This document shows positions 1-6,553 of a stretch of 8,623 nucleotides of DNA, piece by piece. The DNA comes from Acidobacterium sp. Its GTDB lineage: Bacteria > Acidobacteriota > Terriglobia > Terriglobales > Acidobacteriaceae. Position numbers and translations under genes: made by a program. Position 1 is the first letter of the stretch. Every line of letters starts with the position of its first letter. The stretch is taken from assembly GCA_003152595.1 (NCBI GenBank), contig PMAM01000326.1, positions 2,721 through 11,343 of the forward strand, in the 5' to 3' direction. The notes beneath the pieces were generated by a model. That model was not told the DNA's origin. It did no database searches and saw nothing but the letters and a program-made list of their open reading frames with translations.

Positions 1-1265
1 CCCGTCGCCTTGGCGTCGCGCTGAAACGCACGAAAGAGAGTCTCGGGATTGGAGATTCCCGGGCCGGTGTCCTCGAAGCGAATGACAAGAGAGTGATTCT
101 CCTGCACTGTGGTGATCCTGATTCGCTTCACAGGAGCATTTTCGAGGGCGCGCCGGCTGTTCTTCGCGAGATTCAGGAAGACCTGGATCAGTCCGTACTG
201 ATCAGCCCATACGGAGCGCGTGACGTCGGGCACCGCCCATTCGAGTTCGATACCCTCTTTGCGGCACATGCTCTCAAGAAGGACGCGCAATTCGTCGAGC
301 ACCGAGCCGAGGTCAATCAACTGGCGCTCATCCCCGGGGGAACTCGCCAGTTCCATCGCCGACAGTTTATCGAGGCCGTGCATCAGCGTTCCCAGCGCGA
401 CAAAATCTTCGTTTTCGCTCAATGCTTGTACCCTGCCAAGGTTCTGATGAAGGACCAACGCGGCTCCGGCCAGGTTTCTAACTTCGTGAGACACACCGCT
501 CATCAGAATCCTTGCGTTCTTCAACAGGTAGTCGAGACTCAAATCCTCGCGGCTGTAAAGTTCCTCGGAAAGATCGACGACGATGGCCGCGAGCCTGTTC
601 CCGGTTGGCGAGCGATAGGTGGAAAACCAGGTTCCCGCAAGAAAAGTCTCTCCGCTGCCTCGCTGCGCGCGGCACTGCAGCGCTGTCCGGTACAAGCGCG
701 ACTGACCGGAATGCAAAGCGGAGAAGAGCGCCGGAACATAGTCTGCGATCCGCCGGCCACGCAAATCATGGCCTTCGGTGCCGAACAGCTCCTGTGCGGC
801 TTCATTGGCGAGCAGGATTTCACCGGTCGAACCCACGGTGAGTATGGCGGCGGGACTGGTGTCGACCAACTGCCTAAGCTGTTCTTCGGCTTGTCTCCGC
901 TGCTGAATCTGATCTTCGATCTCGTCCACGTGATCCAGCACCATACGCCGGTTGCGGAGGAGTTCGAACATAAACAAACCGGTGCCAGCAAAGCCCAGCC
1001 CTGAGAAAACCAATCGCGGAATTGCGCTGTCCAGGGGCAGGTTGCTGAAAAGCTCCTGCAAGACGGCGAAACCAATGGCGGTTGTGACGATCTGCCATCG
1101 CCTGAAAATGCCGCTGACCAGCATCACCGGAAAGAGGTATAGAAATCCGATCGAGATGAATGGCCGGGTGTACCAGTCCACCGCCGCGATGGCGACAGTA
1201 AGAACGGCCGCCGTGATCAACAGACCTCGTCGATTGGCGCGGGAATATATGCCGAGAACATCCAT
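1..1265 (-). CDS. Membrane-anchored PAS sensor histidine kinase, C-terminus cut by window edge
   Basis: Sensor kinase of a two-component system: it should autophosphorylate on a histidine and pass the phosphate to a response regulator, most likely the divergent neighbour at 1565-2248. I translated 421 codons. Residues 12-103 are hydrophobic with about four membrane segments and only short loops, so there is no sizeable periplasmic sensor domain. A charged helix (about 104-132) leads into a PAS domain (about 128-232, with TSPAAILTV and ANEAAQELFG). The H-box is SGVSHEVRNL with the phospho-acceptor at His260. The N-box is QVFLNLAKNSRRAL (Asn369) and the G1 box is DTGPGI (Asp399). The remaining ATPase boxes lie beyond the left edge. 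The ATG at 1265 is the only start: an in-frame TGA lies 13 codons upstream with no ATG, GTG or TTG between. A GGAG lies 14 nt upstream, rather far for a ribosome site. The layout resembles FixL-like kinases; the signal is unknown. Confidence 0.93.
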   Translation of the reverse strand, partial: MDVLGIYSRANRRGLLITAAVLTVAIAAVDWYTRPFISIGFLYLFPVMLVSGIFRRWQIVTTAIGFAVLQELFSNLPLDSAIPRLVFSGLGFAGTGLFMFELLRNRRMVLDHVDEIEDQIQQRRQAEEQLRQLVDTSPAAILTVGSTGEILLANEAAQELFGTEGHDLRGRRIADYVPALFSALHSGQSRLYRTALQCRAQRGSGETFLAGTWFSTYRSPTGNRLAAIVVDLSEELYSREDLSLDYLLKNARILMSGVSHEVRNLAGAALVLHQNLGRVQALSENEDFVALGTLMHGLDKLSAMELASSPGDERQLIDLGSVLDELRVLLESMCRKEGIELEWAVPDVTRSVWADQYGLIQVFLNLAKNSRRALENAPVKRIRITTVQENHSLVIRFEDTGPGISNPETLFRAFQRDAKAT

Positions 1266-1300
1266 AGGGATTGTGCTTGCTCCAGGAAACGCCCGGCCGG

Positions 1301-1318
1301 TTCAGATATTTCAGATAT
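1301..1318. repeat. Perfect 9-bp tandem repeat (TTCAGATAT x2)
   Basis: TTCAGATAT occurs twice head to tail in the kinase promoter region, 36 bp upstream of the kinase ATG. It overlaps the possible minus-strand -10 box TAATAT. It may be a slippage duplication or a pair of protein-binding half-sites; the sequence does not decide. Confidence 0.7.
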
Positions 1319-1383
1319 TACCGGTTGGTGCGCCGCGCTGACCCGGCCAAAGCCGCCGAATGGCCAAACGATCTCCGGATCGT

Positions 1384-1427
1384 ATCGAAAGATAAGAGAT
1401 GATCGAAAAGGCGGTGAATCTTATACT
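1384..1427 (+). promoter_or_regulatory. Possible promoter of the response regulator with an ATCGAAA direct repeat
   Basis: ATCGAAA occurs at 1384-1390 and again at 1402-1408, an 18-bp period. A TATACT hexamer resembling a sigma-70 -10 box follows at 1422-1427, about 140 bp before the regulator's GTG. No good -35 hexamer lies at the right spacing, which would suit an activator-dependent promoter, but chance occurrence is quite possible. Confidence 0.25.
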
Positions 1428-1564
1428 CCAGGTTGCGGCGGGTCCGTTTGCATCGCGGCTGCGGTTGATGGCCACGCAGGTCCGAGACCGCGCTTCGGTG
1501 GCCTACATTTTGTTTCGGGTGACTTCGTGAACCAGATAATTCAGCGTAATACCAGAGCCGGGCA

Positions 1565-2248
1565 GTGAAAGAGGGAACGGGCAAGAAGATCCACTTGCTT
1601 GTGGTCGACGACCACAGCCTGTTCCGCGAAGGCCTGATCCGACTGCTGGCGGCGGAACCTGACTTCGAGATTGTGGGGAACTGCGGTCATCTGCGGGATG
1701 CAGTGGAGATATTAGATCGGGAACAAATCGACGTAGTTTTGCTCGACTACGACCTGGAAACGGAGCTCGGTTCCCGGCTGCTCGAAGAGATACGGCGCAG
1801 GGGAATCCAGCCGCGGGTCCTGATGGTGACCGCCGGAATGAGCAGCGCGGGAATGACGGGGGTGCTCGAACAGGGCGCGTCGGGAATCTTCCTGAAGCAC
1901 AGCCCTCCTGCGCAGCTCGCTGAGGCCATTCGAAGAGTGATGGATGGAGAGATGTGGCTTGACCCGCGCGCGGTCAGGCCGTTGGTTGAACGGGTCAAAC
2001 GAAATTCCGCAGAGGGATCAAGTGAAACCTCACTCAGCAGCCGCGAAAAAGCAGTTTTGAATTGTGTCCTAGAGGGATCAAGCAACAAGAAGATCGCGGA
2101 CACGCTTCACATTTCCGAGAGTTCAGTCAAGGCGGCGCTCCAGCAGTTGTTCGATAAAACCGGCGTGCGCACGCGGAGCCAGTTGGTGCGGCTCGCTCTG
2201 GAACGGCATTCGCATGACTGGCTCGACGACGATGCCGAGATCGCCTGA
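1565..2248 (+). CDS. NarL/FixJ-family DNA-binding response regulator
   Basis: A 227-residue cytoplasmic transcription regulator, the usual length for NarL/FixJ proteins. The receiver domain spans about residues 8-128, with the acidic pair Asp15-Asp16, the phosphorylation site Asp61 in VLLDYDL, the switch Thr89 and the conserved Lys111. A GerE/LuxR-type helix-turn-helix follows at about 157-213 (SLSSREKAVL, then NKKIADTLHISESSVK, then KTGVRTRSQLV). GTG at 1565 is chosen because an in-frame TAA lies at 1547-1549 and no other start lies between; the first in-frame ATG is far inside the receiver domain. The ribosome site is weak. The gene faces away from the histidine kinase at 1-1265, its likely partner, and converges on the efflux pump gene with 25 bp between stop codons. 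Co/Zn/Cu efflux operons are more often paired with OmpR-type regulators, so the output class is unusual for this setting. Its targets are not known. Confidence 0.95.
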   Translation: MKEGTGKKIHLLVVDDHSLFREGLIRLLAAEPDFEIVGNCGHLRDAVEILDREQIDVVLLDYDLETELGSRLLEEIRRRGIQPRVLMVTAGMSSAGMTGVLEQGASGIFLKHSPPAQLAEAIRRVMDGEMWLDPRAVRPLVERVKRNSAEGSSETSLSSREKAVLNCVLEGSSNKKIADTLHISESSVKAALQQLFDKTGVRTRSQLVRLALERHSHDWLDDDAEIA

Positions 2249-2259
2249 GCGGCTCGCTC
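2247..2259. terminator. Small stem-loop between convergent genes
   Basis: GAGCG, a 3-nt loop and CGCTC form a perfect 5-bp stem that overlaps the regulator's stop codon, in the only gap (25 bp) between two convergent genes. There is no T-tract on either strand, so it is a poor intrinsic terminator. Nothing better is visible nearby. Confidence 0.2.
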
Positions 2260-2273
2260 TCATAGGCCATCCC

Positions 2274-5200
2274 TTAGTTCTCGAACTCCATCTCCGGCTG
2301 GGGCAGGATGTCGGTGTCGCGGGCGACCCAAACGTAAAGAGTGGGCAGCAGGAAGATGCTCATAATGAGGTTCATGACCAGACCGCCGACGATCACGATG
2401 GCGAACGGACGCTGAGAATCGGAGCCGATACCGTGCGACATCGCGGCGGGCAGCAGGCCCAGCGTGGCCACCAGCATGGTCATCATGATGGGACGCAGAC
2501 GGAGAACAGCGCCTTCAATGGCTGCCTCCTCCGCGCTTTTGCCGAGGGCACGGAGCTGGTTGATGTATTCCAGCATGATGACGCCAGTCTGGACTGAGAC
2601 GCCGAACAACGCGAGGAAACCGACCTCGGACGAGACGCTGAAGTTGGTGTGCGTGATGAGCAGTACGAGCAGGCCGCCAATGCTGGCCATAGCTACCGTG
2701 GCCAGAATCAGGACTGCCCACTTGAAGGAGCGGTACATGGTGTAGAGGAGCACAAAGATGAGCAGAACGGTGATGGGCACGATAATGGCCATTCGCGCTT
2801 CGGCGCGCAGTTCGCTCTGATACTCGCCTTCCCATCCCAGGTGATAGCCGCGCGGGAGCTTCACTCCGGCGTCGACCTTCTGGATCGCCTCCCGCACCGC
2901 GTCGCCGAGGGGGCGGCCTCGCACGCTGTACTTGATGGCCAAGTAGCGCTGATTGTTCTCGCGATAAATCTCCGAGCCTTCGTCGGCTTCGTGAATCGTA
3001 CAGAGCTGCGAGAGCGCGACGCGCTCCCCGGAGGCCGAGAGCAGGCGTATGTTCTCAATGGCTTCGCGGGTGTTGCGGTATTGGGGAAGGTAGCGGAGGG
3101 TCAGGTTGTAGACTTCTTCGCCGCGCAGGACCTGAGTGAGGGCGTTGCCGCCGACGGCGGTCTGCACTGCATCCTGAATATCGGAAACGTTGATGCCCCA
3201 GCGCGCGGCTTTTTGCCGGTCGACGGCAATGTCGAGATCGGGCTGTCCGGTGACCTGGAAAACCCCCAGATCGGTGATGCCGCGGACGTGACTCATCACG
3301 GCCTCGATCTGAGCGGCCTTGTCTTCGAGCTGATGGAGGTCGCTACCGTAGACTTTGGTGGCGAGCTCGCCCTTGACCCCGCTAACCGCCTCTTCCATGT
3401 TGTCTTCGATCGGCTGCGAGAAGCCCCAGATAACGCCGGGGAACTTCTTCGTGAGCACATCGTTCATGGAGGCGATGAGATCGTCCTTGTTCTGATAGAA
3501 GATCGGGCGCCACTGCTCCTTTGGTTTGAGGCCGACGAAGTATTCGGTGTCGAAGAAGCCGGTGTGGTCGGTGCCGTCGTCGGGGCGTCCGGTCTGGCTG
3601 GTGCACTCGGTGGCTTCGGGGAAGGAGCAGAGGATGTCGCGCGCGCGGTTGGCGATGCCGACGCTCTCATCGGGGCCGACGCTTTGATCGAGGGTACCGC
3701 GGACCCAGAGAGCGCCTTCATCGAGGTGGGGCAGGAACTCCGAGCCGATGACGCCGCCAAAGGCCAGCCAGAGGGCGAGGACGAGACCGCAGACGCCGAT
3801 GCCGAGAACGATGCGGGTGTGGTGAATAGCCCACGTAGCGCCGTGGCGGTAACGGTTGCGGAGCCACTCCATCGCGGGATTTTCCCATTCTTTCGCACCC
3901 TTGCTGAAGAGAAGGCTGGAGAGGACGGGCGCAAGGATCATGGAGAAAGTGAGCGCGCCGAGAAGAGCGAAGGCGACGGTCCAGGCCATGGGGCGAAAGA
4001 GGCGGCCTTCCACCGACTGCAGCGTGAAGATAGGCAGGTAGGCGGTGATGATGATGGCGATGGCGTAGAAAACGGGGCGTTGCACCTCGTGAGCGGCTTC
4101 AGCAATACGCACCTGGACGGGGCGGCCGGTATCGTCCTTGCGGTGGAGATGGCGCACGATGTTCTCGACCATGACGACGGCGCCATCGACGACCATGCCG
4201 AAGTCGAGCGCGCCGAGGGAAAGCAGGTTGGCGGGAATGTGCCTCAGGTCAAGACAAATGGCGGCGAAGAGCAGCGAAAAGGGGATGGTAAGGGCCACGA
4301 TGATCGCGCCGCGAACGTTGCCGAGGAAGAGAAAGAGAATGATGACGACAAGAACGATGCCTTCGCCGAGGTTGTGGAGGACGGTGTGCGTGGTGAAGTG
4401 CAGGAGATCGCTGCGGTCGATGAAGGGAACGATCTTCACGCCTGCGGGCAGGATCTGGGCGTTCAGCTCCTTGATCTTCTCGTGGATGCCATCGAGAACG
4501 GGCTGGGCGTCGGCGCCTTTTTGCAGCAGCGCGATGCCCGAGACCACATCGTCGTTGTCGATGATTTTGCCGTCGGCGCGACGGATGGCTTGGCCGAACT
4601 GGCCAAGGCGGATCATGGGTCCCTGCGAGACCTCGGCGATGTCCCTGACGCGCAGCGGCGTGCCGGCTTTCGTCATGATGACCGTGTTTTCGATGTCCTG
4701 GACATTGCCCACGAGGCCGACTTCGCGAACGTTGATCTCCTGGGAGCCGGCCTGGATGAAGCTGCCGCCTCCATTGGCATTGTTGCCGCTCAGCTGCTGC
4801 TCGACCTGGCCGAGGCTCAGTCCGTAGGAGATGAGCCTGTTGGGGTCGAGCCGTACCTGATATTCGCGCGTGGGACCGCCGAAGGGGTTGGTGTCGACGA
4901 TACCCGGGACGGACTTGAGGTTCTTCTCGATGACCCAGTTCTCCAGGGTCTTGAGGTTCATCACGTCATATTCGGGATTGGTGCTTTCGAGCGTGTAGAA
5001 GTAGATCTGGCCGACCGGACTCCAGTCGGTGCCCATTTGCGGTATCACGCCGGTCGGCAACGAGACCTGGGAGAGACGCTCCATCACGCGCTCGCGGTTC
5101 TCGAAGTCGGTGGTGTCTTCGCCGAAGACCATTTCGACCGTGGAGAGACCGAAGATCGACCAGGAGCGGACGTGGACGACGCCGGGAATGCCGTTCATGA

Positions 5201-5414
5201 CGGTTTCCAGCGGGATGGTGACCTGCTGCTCGATCTGCTCGGCAGAGATGCCAGGCCACTGCGCGATGACGTCGACGTAATTGTTGGCCACATCGGGATA
5301 GGCTTCGACGGGAAGGCGATGGAAGGAGACAATGCCCCAGGCGAATAGAAGGATCCCGATAGCCAGCACCAGAAAACGACTCTGGAGGGCGAAATCGACG
5401 ATCTTGCGGATCAT
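2274..5414 (-). CDS. czcA: CzcA-type heavy-metal efflux RND pump
   Basis: Proton-driven inner-membrane pump of a tripartite CBA system, exporting metal ions through the adaptor and outer-membrane channel encoded just upstream. At 1046 residues it has full family length and the 12-helix RND layout: TM1 about 12-30, a periplasmic loop, TM2-7 about 343-556, a second loop, and TM8-12 about 873-1030. Helix 4 carries the heavy-metal RND signature DFGMVVDGAVVMVEN, with Asp404, Asp410 and Glu417 as the expected proton relay. This DFG-x3-DGA-x3-VEN form is typical of divalent-cation pumps; Cu/Ag pumps have AIG-x3-DAA-x3-VEN. The three metal-binding methionines of CusA are not seen at the matching places by eye (for example RPIFYQNK where CusA has RPGMTMDK). 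Another family motif, TGRPDDGTD, is at about 608-616. The start ATG overlaps the adaptor's TGA, with GGAGG 4 nt upstream. The specific metal is undetermined. Confidence 0.96.
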   Translation of the reverse strand: MIRKIVDFALQSRFLVLAIGILLFAWGIVSFHRLPVEAYPDVANNYVDVIAQWPGISAEQIEQQVTIPLETVMNGIPGVVHVRSWSIFGLSTVEMVFGEDTTDFENRERVMERLSQVSLPTGVIPQMGTDWSPVGQIYFYTLESTNPEYDVMNLKTLENWVIEKNLKSVPGIVDTNPFGGPTREYQVRLDPNRLISYGLSLGQVEQQLSGNNANGGGSFIQAGSQEINVREVGLVGNVQDIENTVIMTKAGTPLRVRDIAEVSQGPMIRLGQFGQAIRRADGKIIDNDDVVSGIALLQKGADAQPVLDGIHEKIKELNAQILPAGVKIVPFIDRSDLLHFTTHTVLHNLGEGIVLVVIILFLFLGNVRGAIIVALTIPFSLLFAAICLDLRHIPANLLSLGALDFGMVVDGAVVMVENIVRHLHRKDDTGRPVQVRIAEAAHEVQRPVFYAIAIIITAYLPIFTLQSVEGRLFRPMAWTVAFALLGALTFSMILAPVLSSLLFSKGAKEWENPAMEWLRNRYRHGATWAIHHTRIVLGIGVCGLVLALWLAFGGVIGSEFLPHLDEGALWVRGTLDQSVGPDESVGIANRARDILCSFPEATECTSQTGRPDDGTDHTGFFDTEYFVGLKPKEQWRPIFYQNKDDLIASMNDVLTKKFPGVIWGFSQPIEDNMEEAVSGVKGELATKVYGSDLHQLEDKAAQIEAVMSHVRGITDLGVFQVTGQPDLDIAVDRQKAARWGINVSDIQDAVQTAVGGNALTQVLRGEEVYNLTLRYLPQYRNTREAIENIRLLSASGERVALSQLCTIHEADEGSEIYRENNQRYLAIKYSVRGRPLGDAVREAIQKVDAGVKLPRGYHLGWEGEYQSELRAEARMAIIVPITVLLIFVLLYTMYRSFKWAVLILATVAMASIGGLLVLLITHTNFSVSSEVGFLALFGVSVQTGVIMLEYINQLRALGKSAEEAAIEGAVLRLRPIMMTMLVATLGLLPAAMSHGIGSDSQRPFAIVIVGGLVMNLIMSIFLLPTLYVWVARDTDILPQPEMEFEN

Positions 5415-6553
5415 TGCGCCTCCAGCGTCGCTTCCAGAGCAAGAACGTTGGAGACAACTTCCTGGCCGGGCAAAATGCCGTTGAGAATCACCTGGCGGCC
5501 ACCGGAGAGCATGTCTCCGGTCGAGACCTGGATTCTCTGGAACAGAGTGTGATCGGCGGGAACGAAGACCCAGTCGCGGTCGTGGAGGTGCAGGATGGCG
5601 GAGGCGGGCACGAGGGCGTGGACCTGACGGGTGCGGCTCTCCAGGGTTGCCGTGACGAACATGCCCAGACGCAGCAGATTGCCAGGGTTGGACACTTGAA
5701 TGCGGACTTTGGCGGTGCGCAGAGTGGGATCGAGAACCGGGCCGATATCGCTGACCGTGCCCGTGAGAACCCTGTCGGGATACGCGTTGAGGCGAATCCG
5801 CGCGGACTGGCCGAGGTGCAGTTTCGGCAGGTCATTTTCGTAGACGTCGCAGAGGATCCAGACGACGGAGAGATCGGCGATGGTAAAGGCTGTGGCCGAT
5901 CCGGAATAGGTGACGCCGGCGGCCGCGGCGTTGGTGACGTTCTGCGCCACAATGACGCCCGAGATCGGCGCATAGACGTTGACGATGCTGGAGGGGTGGT
6001 CTTTCTTCACGCCGAGAGTATCGAGCTGCTGCTCCGAGGCGGTCAGGTCGGCCTTTGCATCGTCTTCGGCATCCTGCGCCTGTTCGAGGGTGGAGAGCGG
6101 AACCGCGCCGTGATCGTAGAGATCTTTGGTGCGGTCGAGGGTCTTTTTGGCGAGCAGCTCGTCGTTGGAGGCCTTCAGGTACGCGTCGAAAGCATTGGTG
6201 ATATCCGGGCTCTGCACCTTGAGGAGCAGGTCCCCTTTCTTCACGTTGTCGTCGAGGCGGGTTCGAATATCGACGATGCGGCCGCTGGCCAGAGAAATCA
6301 CGGGGATCTCGCGGGAGATGTCGGGATTGACGCTGCCCGTGACGCTCAGCTCATCGGGAATCTCAATGCGCTGGGCAGCCACCAGCGGGAACTGCTCGGG
6401 ATGATCGACGGTGACGCGCGCCGAGTCGCTCTGGTCGATCACCCTGGGCGAACCCGGAACGCCGCTGGCGGGGTCGAACTTTTTTTCGCAGCCGAGAAGC
6501 AGAAGGCCAGCAGCCAGAAAGGCAAAGGATTGCAGAAGGCTTCGGGCGTTCAC
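5411..6553 (-). CDS. czcB: Periplasmic adaptor (membrane fusion) lipoprotein of a CzcB-type RND efflux system
   Basis: Adaptor that bridges the RND pump and the outer-membrane channel. The 380-residue protein begins with a lipoprotein signal: hydrophobic residues 10-20, then the lipobox LLGC with the lipidated Cys22, so it should be membrane-anchored in the periplasm. First lipoyl half-motif is at about 86-118 (SLASGRIVDIRTRLDDNVKKGD), followed by an alpha-helical hairpin (about 119-182), the second lipoyl half (about 191-214, VYAPISGVIVAQNV), then beta-barrel (about 223-305) and membrane-proximal parts (about 306-380). The histidine-rich N-terminus of some CzcB proteins is absent. The start is GTG at 6553, inside the GTGA overlap with the preceding gene's stop, with a good ribosome site 5 nt upstream. 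The stop forms ATGA with the pump start, so all three genes are probably translationally coupled. Family is sure; the symbol rests on its partner. Confidence 0.94.
   Translation of the reverse strand: MNARSLLQSFAFLAAGLLLLGCEKKFDPASGVPGSPRVIDQSDSARVTVDHPEQFPLVAAQRIEIPDELSVTGSVNPDISREIPVISLASGRIVDIRTRLDDNVKKGDLLLKVQSPDITNAFDAYLKASNDELLAKKTLDRTKDLYDHGAVPLSTLEQAQDAEDDAKADLTASEQQLDTLGVKKDHPSSIVNVYAPISGVIVAQNVTNAAAAGVTYSGSATAFTIADLSVVWILCDVYENDLPKLHLGQSARIRLNAYPDRVLTGTVSDIGPVLDPTLRTAKVRIQVSNPGNLLRLGMFVTATLESRTRQVHALVPASAILHLHDRDWVFVPADHTLFQRIQVSTGDMLSGGRQVILNGILPGQEVVSNVLALEATLEAQ
5419..5423 (-). promoter_or_regulatory. Strong Shine-Dalgarno site of the RND pump gene
   Basis: GGAGG on the minus strand, 4 nt before the ATG at 5414 and inside the 3' end of the adaptor gene. 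It supports this start and reinitiation after the overlapping stop. Confidence 0.75.

Larger units (their letters stand above)
1266..1564. promoter_or_regulatory. Divergent intergenic region between kinase and response regulator
   Basis: About 300 bp separate two divergently transcribed genes, so it should hold promoters for both. No convincing gene is seen; the open frames crossing it have no family resemblance. Toward the kinase, TAATAT on the minus strand (1315-1320) could be a -10 box about 50 bp before the ATG, without a good -35. Toward the regulator, TATACT (1422-1427) could be a -10 box. In the regulator's possible leader, GGCCAC (1470-1475) and GTGGCC (1498-1503) are complementary arms, with a competing inner ACCG/CGGT pair (1487-1499). 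These are pattern readings only. Confidence 0.5.

Noticed and set aside
93..1004. A 303-codon plus-strand frame over the histidine kinase
   Set aside because: The minus-strand frame gives PAS, H-box, N-box and G1 motifs in order, so the plus-strand frame is a shadow.
539..1075. A 178-codon minus-strand frame overlapping the kinase
   Set aside because: Out of frame with the kinase motifs and of shadow-like composition (serine, arginine and proline rich).
1318..1584. An 88-codon minus-strand frame between kinase and regulator
   Set aside because: It overlaps the regulator start, has no ribosome site and a product with no recognisable features. The region is better explained as a divergent promoter region.
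2649..5348. An 899-codon open frame on the plus strand, antisense to the RND pump gene
   Set aside because: It is the complement of a long GC-rich gene with strong codon bias, which suppresses stops on the opposite strand. Its translation is low-complexity (rich in D, E, G, A, V, H) with no domain, while the pump on the minus strand is unmistakable.
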